Below the pieces are notes generated by a model. It had not been told where the DNA came from. It made no database searches and saw only the letters and a list, made by a program, of their open reading frames with translations. From Chlorobaculum tepidum TLS (lineage in GTDB: Bacteria > Bacteroidota > Chlorobiia > Chlorobiales > Chlorobiaceae): a DNA stretch of 64,000 nt. Each line of letters opens with the position of its first letter. Position 1 is the stretch's first letter. The position numbers and the translations under genes are program-made. The DNA is taken from assembly GCF_000006985.1 (NCBI RefSeq), contig NC_002932.3, positions 457,501 through 521,500 of the forward strand, read 5' to 3'. Positions 21,611 to 30,436 of this stretch are shown in pieces.

Positions 21611-21835
21611 GGTTCTTCGCAGAATATCGTGGGTAAATGGTGAATATGGGTCAATCGACTGAGGCACGGCCAAAACGAATGCGCTCTGCAAAGAGTGTCC
21701 GGTCAAAGGATAAATCACCTTAACGCTTTATCATATGATGAGTTATAAATGTCTTTGACCGAACTGTTAAACTTGTTCATCAGGGATGGTCATGTGAGCA
21801 TCCTTCATGCCACCCACGAAATTCTGCGAAGAACC
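21611..21835. mobile_element. Non-autonomous ISL3-related element (MITE-like), 225 bp
   Basis: Bounded by GGTTCTTCGCAGAATATCGTGGG (written here as GGTTCTTCGCAG followed by AATATCGTGGG) at 21611 and its inverse ending at 21835, with one mismatch over 23 bp. The left end matches the ISL3 element at 10724, including the following bases GTAAA. No transposase remains inside. The flanking 8 bp do not match, so no clear target duplication is seen. The element ends 24 bp before the LOG-family gene and may influence its promoter. Confidence 0.7.
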
Positions 21836-21858
21836 ACCATCAACCTCAATCAAAATTC

Positions 21859-22488
21859 ATGGAACCGCATTATCGTGTAACTATTTTCGGGTCGGCCCGG
21901 ATCAGTGAGGGGGACGAGGCTTACCGGGATGTTTATGACATCGCTCGCGGGCTGGCGGCCGAGGGGTTTGACATCGTGACCGGCGGTGGGCCGGGGTTGA
22001 TGCGGGCGGCCAATTCCGGATCGAAAAGCGTCTCCAACGGAGGGCAGTCGATCGGGCTGAATATCAAGCTGCCGCATGAGCAGTGCCCGAATCCGTATCT
22101 CGACATCAAGGAGGAGTTTGACCGGTTCAGCGGGCGGCTCGACGCCTTCATGGCCATGTCCGACGCGGTGGTGGTTGCGCCCGGCGGCATCGGCACCATG
22201 CTCGAACTCTTTTACTCCTGGCAGCTTGTGCAGGTGCAGCACCTCTGCGAAACGCCAATTATCCTTTTCGGCGAAATCTGGACCAGCCTGCTCCTTTGGC
22301 TTGAAACCGAAGTACTGCCGCGCCATCTGTTCGAGCGCAAGGATATGCATTCAATATTTCACGTCATGGAAGCCTCAGAGGTGGTTGATCTGATCATCAA
22401 AATCCACAAAGCCCGGCCAGAGACGGAGCACGTCTGCCGGAATTTCAACAAGTATCGCCTCGACATCGAACAGGCAGGAAAAAAGTGA
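21859..22488 (+). CDS. LOG-family protein (TIGR00730-like, Rossmann fold)
   Basis: 209 residues with the family motifs [13 protein letters not shown] (about residue 10), [13 protein letters not shown] (about 40) and [15 protein letters not shown] (about 110). Plant LOG homologues release cytokinin bases from their nucleotides; bacterial members are often nucleotide 5'-monophosphate phosphoribohydrolases, and the old annotation as lysine decarboxylase is unsupported. Cytoplasmic. Coupled to the next gene with a 3-bp gap. The start ATG follows the MITE-like element closely. Confidence 0.8.
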   Translation: MEPHYRVTIFGSARISEGDEAYRDVYDIARGLAAEGFDIVTGGGPGLMRAANSGSKSVSNGGQSIGLNIKLPHEQCPNPYLDIKEEFDRFSGRLDAFMAMSDAVVVAPGGIGTMLELFYSWQLVQVQHLCETPIILFGEIWTSLLLWLETEVLPRHLFERKDMHSIFHVMEASEVVDLIIKIHKARPETEHVCRNFNKYRLDIEQAGKK

Positions 22489-22491
22489 ATC

Positions 22492-22929
22492 GTGGAACGG
22501 AAACTTCAAGAAATTCTCGATAGCGCGATTCCCCTGACGCAGGCCATGGGGATTGTCGTCGAGCGGTACACCGGGCGCGAACTGACCATTATTGCGCCGC
22601 TGGCCAACAATTTCAACCATCTCGGCACGGCCTTCGGCGGCAGCCTCTACATTGCCTGCGTGCTCTCCGCGTGGGGGCTGCTCTACCTCCGGCTCCGCGA
22701 AGCCGGAATCAAAGGCAGCATTGTGATCCGCAAAGGGAACGCCGAGTATCTCCGACCCGTCACGGGCGACATTGTAGCCACCGGCACCCTGCCGACAGAA
22801 GAGGAATTTGCCGCGCTTATCGAGAGCTTCGACCGAAAAGGAAAAGCGAAGATGACGATCTGCGCGGTCATCGAGGTTGAGGGCAAGGTTGCGGTGAAAT
22901 TCGAGGGGGAGTTTGCGGTGGTGAGGTGA
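22492..22929 (+). CDS. Putative thioesterase, YiiD C-terminal type (hotdog fold)
   Basis: 145 residues starting at GTG 22492, 3 bp after the LOG gene. The core NFNHLGTAFGGSLYIACVLSAWGLLYLRL and the later KGNAEYLRPVTGDIVATG fit the thioesterase domain found at the C-terminus of YiiD. Substrate unknown. No acetyltransferase domain is attached, unlike E. coli YiiD. Confidence 0.7.
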   Translation: MERKLQEILDSAIPLTQAMGIVVERYTGRELTIIAPLANNFNHLGTAFGGSLYIACVLSAWGLLYLRLREAGIKGSIVIRKGNAEYLRPVTGDIVATGTLPTEEEFAALIESFDRKGKAKMTICAVIEVEGKVAVKFEGEFAVVR

Positions 22930-22973
22930 GGGGGAAAATTTGTTTTGTCTATACAAAATATGTAGAATTCTGA

Positions 22974-23222
22974 ATGTTTGAATGGGACGAAAACAAGCGG
23001 TTGAGTAATCTTGAAAAGCACAACCTTGATTTTGTGGATTCCCGACTGCTTTTTGACGGAAAACCAGCGATTACGGTAACGTCAGCTGTTTCCAGCGAAA
23101 CGAGGTATCTGACAACGGCTGAAATCAGCGGCAAGTTTTACAGCGTTGTCTGGACATGGCGGGGAGATGTCCGCAGAATTATATCATTCAGGAGAGCAAG
23201 AGATGAAGAAGAAAGAGCATAG
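22974..23222 (+). CDS. brnT: BrnT-type toxin
   Basis: 82 residues: MFEWDENKRLSNLEKHNLDFVDSRLLFD at the start and WRGDVRRIISFRRARDEEE at the end, the two conserved ends of BrnT ribonuclease toxins (RelE-like fold). Its 3' end overlaps the antitoxin gene by 20 bp, and the order toxin then antitoxin is usual for brnTA. Predicted to cleave RNA when unpaired with BrnA. Confidence 0.85.
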   Translation: MFEWDENKRLSNLEKHNLDFVDSRLLFDGKPAITVTSAVSSETRYLTTAEISGKFYSVVWTWRGDVRRIISFRRARDEEERA

Positions 23223-23541
23223 CGTCAGGTATACGGATGAAGAGTTGCGCGCCATGCAGGAGCGTGGCGAGAGCGAGAGTGATTGGAAGACGGCTGCGGC
23301 TATGACGGATGAAGAGATCGAGGCAGCTATTTCCAGCGATGAAGATGAAGCGGGCACGGTTCTTGACTGGTCGACGATAATGGTGACCCCGCCTCAGCCT
23401 AAAGTAGTGCTCAACATGCGCGTCGATTACGAGGTGATGGAGTTTTTTCGAGGCCAGGGGAAAGGGTACCAGAAAAAAATCAATGCCGTGTTGCGTTCCT
23501 ATGTGGAGCATCAGCGTAAGTCTGGCGGTGTAAAGGCTTAG
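23203..23541 (+). CDS. brnA: BrnA-type antitoxin
   Basis: 112 residues. An acidic, toxin-binding N-terminal half (EEIEAAISSDEDEAG) leads to a C-terminal ribbon-helix-helix-like segment (KVVLNMRVDYEVMEFFRGQGKGYQKKINAVLRSYV). ATG 23203 has AGGAGAG 8 bp upstream and lies inside the toxin gene. BrnA neutralises BrnT and normally represses the operon, so autoregulation at the promoter near 22940-22970 is expected. Confidence 0.85.
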   Translation: MKKKEHSVRYTDEELRAMQERGESESDWKTAAAMTDEEIEAAISSDEDEAGTVLDWSTIMVTPPQPKVVLNMRVDYEVMEFFRGQGKGYQKKINAVLRSYVEHQRKSGGVKA

Positions 23542-23592
23542 AGTTTTTTTAGGTCACAATAAAATTTCCGGAGGTCCTGTTCCGGTAAAATG

Positions 23593-23624
23593 AAAAAGGT
23601 GAAGTTTTTATGCTTCACCTTTTT
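23593..23624. terminator. Bidirectional terminator between brnA and menG/ubiE
   Basis: AAAAAGGTGAAG, an eight-base loop, then CTTCACCTTTTT: a perfect 12-bp stem with A/T runs on both sides, able to stop transcription from brnA on the plus strand and from menG/ubiE on the minus strand. Confidence 0.88.
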
Positions 23625-23651
23625 GCTTTGACGTCATATCAAACTCTTGCC

Positions 23652-24380
23652 TCACTTCATGGCCACGTACAAAATAGAGGTCTCGAAGGTCATCGGGAAG
23701 TACTCGGCCTTTTTGAATCCCGCGTTTTTCAGAATTTTCGTGAACGCTTCGGCTTGGGGGAACTGTTCCACCGAATTGGGGAGGTAGTCGTAAGCAAAGG
23801 TCGATTTGCTGAACATTCCGGCGATTTTCGGTAGGACGTTCTTGAAGTAGATCAGGTAGAGCTTTTTCATCACCGCGTTGCGCGGAATCATCGGCTCGAT
23901 GATGTAAGCGCAGCCGCCGGGCTTGAGCACGCGGTGGAACTCTTTCATACCCTGCGCGAGGTCTTCGAAGTTCCGGACGCCGAAGCCTGCGCTGACGACG
24001 TGGAAGCTCCGGTCGTCAAAAGGCATCTTTTCAGCGAAGCCTTCCAGGAACTCGATGTTCGGGTACTTCTTGCGCGCGATGGCGAGCATCTCGGGAGAGA
24101 GGTCGTAGCCGGTCACCTTTGCACCGGGGATCTTTGCCATTGATGCGGCCAGGTCGCCCGTGCCGGTGGCCACGTCGAGAATTTTCGGCTCGCGTTCGCC
24201 TTCCAGCTGCTTGCGGGCCTTTTTGGCGGCTACGACACGCCAGTAGTTGTCGATGCCGAGGCTCAGCAGGTGGTTGAGGAAGTCATAGGTCGGCGCGACC
24301 TCGTCGAACATGTTGCGGATCGAGGAGCGTGACTTGGTTTGTATGAGGGACTTTGCGGTCTCTTTGGAACTACTCATCAA
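23652..24380 (-). CDS. ubiE: Demethylmenaquinone methyltransferase (MenG/UbiE)
   Basis: 242 residues of the class I SAM-dependent methyltransferase fold: [18 protein letters not shown] near residue 25, SAM-binding [17 protein letters not shown] (about 68), AFGVRN-equivalent [11 protein letters not shown] and FHRVLKPGG (about 150), all UbiE/MenG signatures. Green sulfur bacteria use menaquinone-type quinones, so the MenG role (last step of menaquinone synthesis) is likely. Sits 3 bp downstream of hisI. Confidence 0.92.
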   Translation of the reverse strand: MMSSSKETAKSLIQTKSRSSIRNMFDEVAPTYDFLNHLLSLGIDNYWRVVAAKKARKQLEGEREPKILDVATGTGDLAASMAKIPGAKVTGYDLSPEMLAIARKKYPNIEFLEGFAEKMPFDDRSFHVVSAGFGVRNFEDLAQGMKEFHRVLKPGGCAYIIEPMIPRNAVMKKLYLIYFKNVLPKIAGMFSKSTFAYDYLPNSVEQFPQAEAFTKILKNAGFKKAEYFPMTFETSILYVAMK

Positions 24381-24383
24381 GGG

Positions 24384-24797
24384 TCAGCTTTGTTTGCCGT
24401 AAACCTCTTCGGGATCGAACATCAGCGTGTCGCAGATCTCCATCGACTCGCCGTCCACCGTTCTCCGGTAGAAGCAGGAGTGGTAGCCGACATGGCACGC
24501 GCCGCCTTTCTGCGAGACCTTGAGCAAGAGCGTGTCGCCATCGCAGTCGATGAGTATGTCGTGCACCTCCTGCATGTTTCCCGACGATTCGCCTTTGAGC
24601 CAGAGCTTGTTGCGGCTGCGGCTCCAGTAGCAGGCCTTTTTCTTTTCGAGGGTCATTTTGAGGCTTTCGAGATTCATCCAGGCCATCATCAGCACCTTGC
24701 CGGTTTCGTGATCCTGCACGATGGCGGGCACCAGCCCGTTGCTGTCGAATTTGACCGTTTCGAGAAAGCTCTTCTGCGTCTCTTGATTCTCGCCCAT
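24384..24797 (-). CDS. hisI: Phosphoribosyl-AMP cyclohydrolase HisI
   Basis: 137 residues with [28 protein letters not shown], the metal-binding [11 protein letters not shown] and [12 protein letters not shown], all canonical. Third step of histidine synthesis, opening the purine ring of PR-AMP. The fused HisE domain found in some species is absent. hisH and hisA are in a separate cluster at 34.4-35.8 kb. Probably cotranscribed with menG/ubiE. Confidence 0.96.
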   Translation of the reverse strand: MGENQETQKSFLETVKFDSNGLVPAIVQDHETGKVLMMAWMNLESLKMTLEKKKACYWSRSRNKLWLKGESSGNMQEVHDILIDCDGDTLLLKVSQKGGACHVGYHSCFYRRTVDGESMEICDTLMFDPEEVYGKQS

Positions 24798-25036
24798 TGA
24801 AGCTGTAGATTAGAATTTTTTCCGTAATGCCTGCGTTTAATGCCTGCGTTCAATTCAGCCGAAAGAGCCATCAGAAAACGCCCGGCAGGAAGATTTGCAA
24901 GATTGTTAAAAATATTGAAAAACCAAGGGTGTAATCGGGAAAAAATCACCGGTTTTCCGGCTCGCTCTTTTTGAAAAACTGTTTGGCCTCGTCCGCCGGG
25001 GCGATGTGTAACCGTTAATTCCCATTCCCTGACGAT

Positions 25037-26128
25037 ATGCAGAATTTGCAGAAGATGCTTCCGAAGTTCTCGATAGCCCTGGCCGTGGTGTTCGCCGCGA
25101 CCATCGGCTACTTGCTGACCCGGGGCAATACCGTCGATGTCGAGGCGCGCAAAATTTCGAGATCGGAACTGGTCGAGGCGATCTATGCAACTGGCTACGT
25201 CGAGGCGGAGAACATCGCCAACCTGAGGGCCGAGTTCTCCGGGACGGTTCGCTCCATCGGCGCGCTCGAAGGGCAACGGGTCTCGAAAGGGCAGGCGATC
25301 ATCGTGTTCGACAGCGTGCAGCCGCGCCTGGCCGTCAATGAGGCGCGCGCTGCCGTGGCTGAAGAGATGGCCGCCGTTCACGATAACGACCTCCGGCTAC
25401 AGCGGAACCGTACGCTGTTTCAGGCTGGCGCGATTTCCCGTCAGGATTTCGAGGCGGCGGAACGCAACAGCACGGCGTCCCGCGAAGCGCTCCGGCAGCG
25501 CCAGATGCAGCTCAAGAGCCGCGAGGACGATCTGAAAAAGCTGGAGGTTGTTGCACCGTTCAGCGGAATTCTGACACTTCAGAATGTCAAGGAGGGCGAT
25601 TACGTCCAGTCCGGCACGCTTGTGGCGACCGTGACCGATTCATCCCGCTACCTCGTGGTGGTTGAAGTTGACGAACTCGATGTGCCGCGTCTGCGCACCG
25701 GTCTCAAGGCGGTGATCGCTTTCGACTCGATGCCCGAGAAGCGTTTCGATGCCACCGTCGTGCGCATTGTGCCGCAGACTGACCGGGTAACGAAAACTTC
25801 GCGCGTCTATCTGAAACTCGATGATTCGGTGGCGGCGATCCAGGGCGGCATGACCGCAACGGCCAACATCATTTACAATACGAAGAAGGGAACGCTGCTG
25901 GTCAGCAAAAGCTCCGTGTTCGAGGAGGAGCACCAGAGCTACGTCTGGAAAATTGTCAAGGGCAAGCTGAAAAAGCAGCCGATTCGCACCGGCGACAGCG
26001 ATCTTGTGTTCATCGAGGTGGTCAAGGGGCTCAATGCCGGGGATGTGGTTGTCACTTCACCGCAGGAAAACTACCGCGACGGCATGGAGGCGCGGATTGT
26101 CAGGGAGTCTCCGAAAAAGCAGTCGTAA
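25037..26128 (+). CDS. Periplasmic adaptor (HlyD/RND membrane-fusion family)
   Basis: 363 residues: one N-terminal membrane anchor (FSIALAVVFAATIGYLL), a lipoyl half-motif (LRAEFSGTVRSIGALEGQRV), an alpha-helical hairpin of about 90 residues, the second lipoyl half (VVAPFSGILTLQNVKEGDYV) and beta-barrel domains. It links an inner-membrane pump or ABC exporter to the outer membrane. No pump gene follows in this window, so the partner is unknown. Confidence 0.85.
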   Translation: MQNLQKMLPKFSIALAVVFAATIGYLLTRGNTVDVEARKISRSELVEAIYATGYVEAENIANLRAEFSGTVRSIGALEGQRVSKGQAIIVFDSVQPRLAVNEARAAVAEEMAAVHDNDLRLQRNRTLFQAGAISRQDFEAAERNSTASREALRQRQMQLKSREDDLKKLEVVAPFSGILTLQNVKEGDYVQSGTLVATVTDSSRYLVVVEVDELDVPRLRTGLKAVIAFDSMPEKRFDATVVRIVPQTDRVTKTSRVYLKLDDSVAAIQGGMTATANIIYNTKKGTLLVSKSSVFEEEHQSYVWKIVKGKLKKQPIRTGDSDLVFIEVVKGLNAGDVVVTSPQENYRDGMEARIVRESPKKQS

Positions 26129-26137
26129 GCGTCATCC

Positions 26138-26789
26138 GTGAGCGCGAAGCGAATGTCCGTGATGCTGGCAGCCCATGCCGAGGCTGAAACCACCGGTTTC
26201 TTTGAGAACTACCAGGTGAGCCTGCATACCCTCCTCAGGCGTGCGTCGGAGATCATTCCTGTCCCCTTGCCGCTGCGGTATTTCATATCGTTCAGCTCCT
26301 CGGTCAGAAAAAAGATCGCAGGCAAGCGGGCCGGCTCGCCCCAGAATCCGCTGACGAGGCTTCAGTCGTGCGCGCTGCAGACGCATCTCGACGCGATCTC
26401 TCCCGGCGTGGAGTTCGGGGTGACGGCGACGCCTCACGGCGCTTATCGAGTTCGATCCACGAATGCCGTGGGGCACGGTCACGAGCGCATTTCTAAACCA
26501 TGATGTGGGCGGCAAGTGGAGCACGCCCTCTTTCGATGAGGCTGCTCGGCTGGTGCTTGGCAGGGGGTTCCATCATGTGTCGCTGTGTGCCGCCGGTTAT
26601 TTTTCCGACGGCAACGAGACGATCCATCGTGAATCGGTGCTCTCTGCCATTGACCCATCCGTCCGGGTCGAAACGATTCCTTGCCTGAACGATTCGCCTC
26701 ACCTGATCGCATGCCTTGCCGGAAGAGTTGTCGCCGCATCCCGGCAGATTCTGGCTTTTTCCGGTGATTTGAAGGGCCGGAGCGTATGA
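26138..26789 (+). pseudogene. Ferrochelatase-like gene, frameshifted
   Basis: The first frame begins at GTG 26138 or ATG 26153 and reads MLAAHAEAETTGFFENYQVS and GSPQNPLTRLQSCALQTHL, resembling the N-terminal part of ferrochelatases. After about 26430 a second frame carries TALIEFDPRMPWGTVTSAFL and CAAGYFSDGNETIHRE, the latter like the ferrochelatase metal-site region. The frame change is not explained by one lost base, and the joined product (about 215 residues) is shorter than the usual 300 or more, so an internal deletion is likely. Family call is moderate. Confidence 0.5.
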
Positions 26790-26985
26790 ATCGAACGTAA
26801 CAGGCTTATATTATATAATGTGAAACATTTCGCTGATCGTGCATTGACATCCGTTTCTATGGAAAACGCGTCGGCGTCACACCCAATTGTCCGCTTCTCC
26901 AGTGTATGAGGAGATGCCGGTTTTTCAACTACTTCTTTCCGTTTCCTGACGAGGAGCGGGCAAGACCAACGACAAGGACACCACT

Positions 26986-28266
26986 ATGGAGCACAGCCGT
27001 GAAACGATTGCGATGCTTATCGATGCCGACAATTCGCCGAGCGACAAGATCGATTTCATCCTGGCCGAAATGGCCAAATATGGCGTGGTCAACATCCGCA
27101 GGGCCTACGGCAACTGGAAGAGCCACTCGCTGAAAGGGTGGGAGGACAAGCTGCATGATTACGCCATCCGTCCGATCCAGCAGTTCGATTACACCAAAGG
27201 CAAGAACGCGACCGACATGGCGATGACCATCGACGGCATGGATCTGCTCTTCAGCAAAAAGCTCGACGCCTTCTGCATTGTGTCGAGTGACAGCGATTTT
27301 ACGCCGCTCGTGATGCGTATTCTGTCGGAAGGGTTGAACGTTTACGGATTTGGCCAGAAATCGACCCCGTTGCCATTCGTGAATGCCTGTTCCACCTTTC
27401 TTTATCTCGATTCGTTTGCCGGTGAGAAGGAGCAGACCAAGAGCGACAGCTGCCGGCGCAAGAGCAGCCACGAGCTGAGGAGCGATGGCAAGCTTCGGAC
27501 GCTGCTTCTCAACGCTGTTGACAGCGCGCAGGAGGAGGATGGCTGGTCGAACCTTGCCAAGATCGGCAAGAACATCGCCAACCAGGCGTCGTTCGATCCG
27601 AGGAACTACGGCTTTAAGCGCCTGTCTGATCTGGTTCGTGCTATTGATATGTTTGATATCGAGTTCCGGAACAACAACTCCGAACTCTACATTCGCGACA
27701 AACGCAAGGGACGCAAGTACGAAACCCTGCCCGTCGATGCTCCGGCGACGGCTCCTGTTTCGGTTGTGCCCGAACCGGTAGCAGTAAAGCCGGTCGAACC
27801 GCAAGCGGAAGAGTCGCAACAGCCTGCGTCAGAACCTGCACTGAAGAGCACTTCCGAGCCGCAAGTGGTGCAGCTTTCTTCACCCGGACCTGAATCGGTT
27901 GCGCCTGAAGTGCCTGCATTGAAGCCTGTCGAACCGGAAACCCCCATGCCTGTGACTGAGACGGCGGAGTCTGCTGCCGAGTTGCCAGTTTCGACCGAAG
28001 CCAAGCCGAAGAGAACGGCGAGGTCAAGGATAACCAAGCCGCGCTCGACCTCCTCGAGAAAAACAAAAGTTGCCGCAGAGCCGACGAGCGAAACCGCAAA
28101 GTCAACGGGAGACTCCGCCGTTGTGGCACCTGCGCCGGCGAAAACTGAAGTTGTTCAGGCGACGGTGGAAACTCCGGAGCCGGAGAAGAAAACCCGGCGT
28201 CCCGCTCGACGCCGCACGACTCGTAAAAAGAGCGAGGGGGAGAGTGACGCTGTACCGGCAGAGTAG
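26986..28266 (+). CDS. NYN-domain (LabA/DUF88) ribonuclease-like protein with OST-HTH domain
   Basis: 426 residues in three parts. The NYN/PIN-like domain (1-150) shows AMLIDADNSPSDKI, KGKNATDMAMTIDGMDLL and FCIVSSDSDFTPLVMRI, giving the acidic metal site. An OST-HTH/LOTUS domain (about 165-240) includes LRTLLLNAVDSAQEEDGW and FDPRNYGFKRLSDLVRA. The tail (about 250-426) is low-complexity, rich in Pro, Glu, Lys and Ala, ending in a basic ARRRTTRKKS. The fold suggests RNA binding and cleavage in the cytoplasm; the target is unknown. Start ATG 26986; an in-frame ATG further upstream (26906) would add an unconserved stretch. Confidence 0.82.
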   Translation: MEHSRETIAMLIDADNSPSDKIDFILAEMAKYGVVNIRRAYGNWKSHSLKGWEDKLHDYAIRPIQQFDYTKGKNATDMAMTIDGMDLLFSKKLDAFCIVSSDSDFTPLVMRILSEGLNVYGFGQKSTPLPFVNACSTFLYLDSFAGEKEQTKSDSCRRKSSHELRSDGKLRTLLLNAVDSAQEEDGWSNLAKIGKNIANQASFDPRNYGFKRLSDLVRAIDMFDIEFRNNNSELYIRDKRKGRKYETLPVDAPATAPVSVVPEPVAVKPVEPQAEESQQPASEPALKSTSEPQVVQLSSPGPESVAPEVPALKPVEPETPMPVTETAESAAELPVSTEAKPKRTARSRITKPRSTSSRKTKVAAEPTSETAKSTGDSAVVAPAPAKTEVVQATVETPEPEKKTRRPARRRTTRKKSEGESDAVPAE

Positions 28267-28354
28267 TCGTCGCTTTCCGTGATTCCCGGAATGGGACGGA
28301 TGGGACTTCTGAAATGGCAGAGATGAAGACGATTCTACAGGTTTTTTAGTTGTC

Positions 28355-28379
28355 AGGGCGGTTTGCGAACCGCCCTTTT
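28355..28379 (+). terminator. Rho-independent terminator after the NYN gene
   Basis: AGGGCGGTT-TGCG-AACCGCCCT followed by TTTT: a perfect 9-bp stem with a four-base loop and a T-run, 90 bp after the NYN stop and just before the AEC permease gene. Confidence 0.88.
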
Positions 28380-28406
28380 GGTTGTAGGCAAAACGGCATT
28401 GAATCA

Positions 28407-29312
28407 ATGGACAATCTCATTCTTATTGCAGTATCGTTTACTGCGGGGTTGCTGATGCGCCGGTTCAGTCGGATGCCGGAGCAGACTCCGGTTGCCCTGA
28501 ATATGTTCATCATTTACGTTTCATTACCGGCTATGGTGCTGAATTATCTTCATGGCCTCGATTTCAGACCATCGATGTTCCTGCCCGCTTCGATGCCGTG
28601 GCTTACCTTCGGTGTATCGGCGCTGTTTTTCGTTGTCGCAGGCAAGCTTCTGAAGCTTCCAAGAGCGACGGTCGGCTCGCTGATTCTTTGCGGTGGGCTG
28701 GGCAATACCTCGTTTTTCGGTTTTCCGATGATCGAGGCGTTTTACGGAAAGCAAGGGATCGTGCACGGCATCATCATCGACCAGCTCGGCAGCTTTATGG
28801 TAGTTTCGATTCTCGGCGTCACCGTGGCCGGTATCTATTCACACGGAAGCACTGATGTTCGCAGCATTGTCAAGCGGGTGCTGCTGTTTCCCTCGTTTAT
28901 CGCCCTGATTGCGGCCGTGCTGCTCAATGATGTGATATACTCCGCATCGTTTGCGAATCTGGTCAAACGGCTGAGCGACATGCTTGCGCCGCTGGCGCTC
29001 TTTTCGGTAGGCTTTCAGTTCAATCCGGGCCATATCGGTAAAAGCCGGAACACGCTTGCGCTAGGGCTTGCGTTCAAACTCGCCGTGGTACCTGCGGTGA
29101 TGTTCGTGATCTATGTGATGGTTGCAGGGATGCAGGGGCTACCCGCGCGCATCACCATTTTCGAGGCGGCCATGCCGACCATGATCACCGGCGGTATCAT
29201 CGCCGCCGAACACCAGCTCGACCCGCCGCTGGCCAACCTCATGGTGTCTTTTGGCCTGCTGGTTTCGTTTGTGACGCTTGCTTTGTGGACGGTAGTGCTG
29301 CGCGGGGTTTGA
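28407..29312 (+). CDS. AEC-family transporter (auxin efflux carrier-like permease)
   Basis: 301-residue membrane protein with ten predicted helices arranged as two halves. Family features are MFIIYVSLPAMVLNYL (about residue 35), CGGLGNTSFFGFPMIEAFYG (about 95) and a second-half FEAAMPTMITGGIIAAEHQLD (about 250). Bacterial members carry small organic acids or similar solutes; the substrate is not predictable here. ATG 28407 gives the usual short N-terminus. Confidence 0.85.
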   Translation: MDNLILIAVSFTAGLLMRRFSRMPEQTPVALNMFIIYVSLPAMVLNYLHGLDFRPSMFLPASMPWLTFGVSALFFVVAGKLLKLPRATVGSLILCGGLGNTSFFGFPMIEAFYGKQGIVHGIIIDQLGSFMVVSILGVTVAGIYSHGSTDVRSIVKRVLLFPSFIALIAAVLLNDVIYSASFANLVKRLSDMLAPLALFSVGFQFNPGHIGKSRNTLALGLAFKLAVVPAVMFVIYVMVAGMQGLPARITIFEAAMPTMITGGIIAAEHQLDPPLANLMVSFGLLVSFVTLALWTVVLRGV

Positions 29313-29342
29313 GGCGAGGAGCGCAGTTTCCGGTTTGGGGAC

Positions 29343-30064
29343 TTATGAGCCCTGTAACCTCAGCGGGAGTTCGAGGCCGTTCGCTTCGAGCAGCTCGCGG
29401 TTTGAGAGGATTTCTTTTGCCGGGCCGTCGGCGACGATTTTTCCACTGTTCATAATGCAGACCCGCTCGCAGGTTTCCCAGATGAAGTCGAGGTCGTGGG
29501 AGACGGTGAGTTTCGTTGTCGCCAGGTTGTTGAGCAGGCCGATGAGCATCCGGCGGTTGCGGGGGTCGAGGTCGGAGGTGGGTTCATCCATCACGAGCAG
29601 CTTCGGCTGCATGACGAGCACCGCTGCCAGTGCGGCGAAGCGTTTCTGGCCTTGCGACAGGTGCGCGGGCGCTTTGTCGCGCAGCTCCCAGAGGCCAAAC
29701 AGCCGCAGCAAACGCTCGGCTTCGGCGTGGCTCGCGGCCTCCTCCATGCCGAGATTCGACGGGCCGAACAGCATGTCGTCATAGACTCTTGCCATGAAGA
29801 GCTGGTCGTCCGGGTTCTGGAACACCAGCCCGACCATTTTCCGGATCTGCTCGATTGCTTTTTTGTCCACCTTCAGCTTCCCGATTCTTACCGACCCCGA
29901 CTGCGGCAGGTGCCAGCCGTTGAGGTGATTGACGAGGGTCGATTTGCCCGCCCGTTCGATCCGGCGATGCCGAGCGATTCGCCCTTGCCGACGTAGAGGT
30001 CGATGCCGTCGAGCGCTTTGGTGCCGTCGGGGTAGGTGAAGGCGAGCTGTTCGATGTCGATCAA
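29343..30064 (-). pseudogene. cbiO: Cobalt/nickel ECF transporter ATPase CbiO, frameshifted in Walker A
   Basis: From a TTG at 30064 (AGGAGA upstream) the frame reads IDIEQLAFTYPDGTKALDGI...GIAGSNG and is lost within the Walker A motif at about 29950. The next frame continues AGKSTLVNHLNGW, MVGLVFQNPDDQLF, LSQGQKRFAALAAVL, LLVMDEPTSDLD and SHDLDFIWETC. One base added to a C/G run restores GSNGAGKST and makes 241 codons exactly. It would energise the CbiMQ transporter next to it. Either inactive or a sequencing error; its partner gene is independently damaged. Confidence 0.85.
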
Positions 30065-30090
30065 ACCGGAATCTCCTGCGGGAAAATTGT

Positions 30091-30414
30091 TCAGAAAAGG
30101 TGGCGGACAAGGGCGAAGAGCGCCGCTGCGCCTGCGATGGCGAACAGATCGCCGGGCATCAGTGCGATGGGCGGGTGCGAGTCGAGAGCTGAGCGGAAGC
30201 CGCGCGCGCTCATCGCCATGTAGCCTGTGCCGGGGATCGTGAAGTTTATCATCTGTGCTGCGAAAACGAACGCGCCCATGACCCCCATGAGCACGGTTTT
30301 CGAACCGTCGGATTCCGAGGGGATTTTTCTTGCCGACAGGCCGATCATTCCTGCGCTGACCGCCCAGAACGCACCGCCAACAACTGGCGAAAGCAGAGCA
30401 TCTGACATGTGCAT
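30091..30414 (-). pseudogene. CbiM-CbiQ deletion fusion, remnant of a nickel/cobalt ECF transporter
   Basis: 107 residues in one frame. Residues 1-63 (MHMSDALLSPVVGGAFWAVS ... AAQMINFTIPGTG) are the N-terminus of CbiM, including the metal-binding His-2 region. Residues 64-107 (YMAMSARGFRSALDSH ... FALVRHLF) match the C-terminus of the CbiQ permease, with its ARGFR coupling motif. The remaining two thirds of CbiM, any CbiN, and the front of CbiQ are missing, as if removed by one in-frame deletion. The product cannot form a normal transporter. The CbiQ match is by motif and is less certain than the CbiM match. Confidence 0.65.
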
Positions 30415-30436
30415 AATTCGTACTCCCGTGATTTGG

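Noticed and set aside
21603-21843. Target duplication around the small ISL3-like element
   Set aside because: The flanking 8-mers CAGAATCA and ACCATCAA do not match, so no duplication is claimed.
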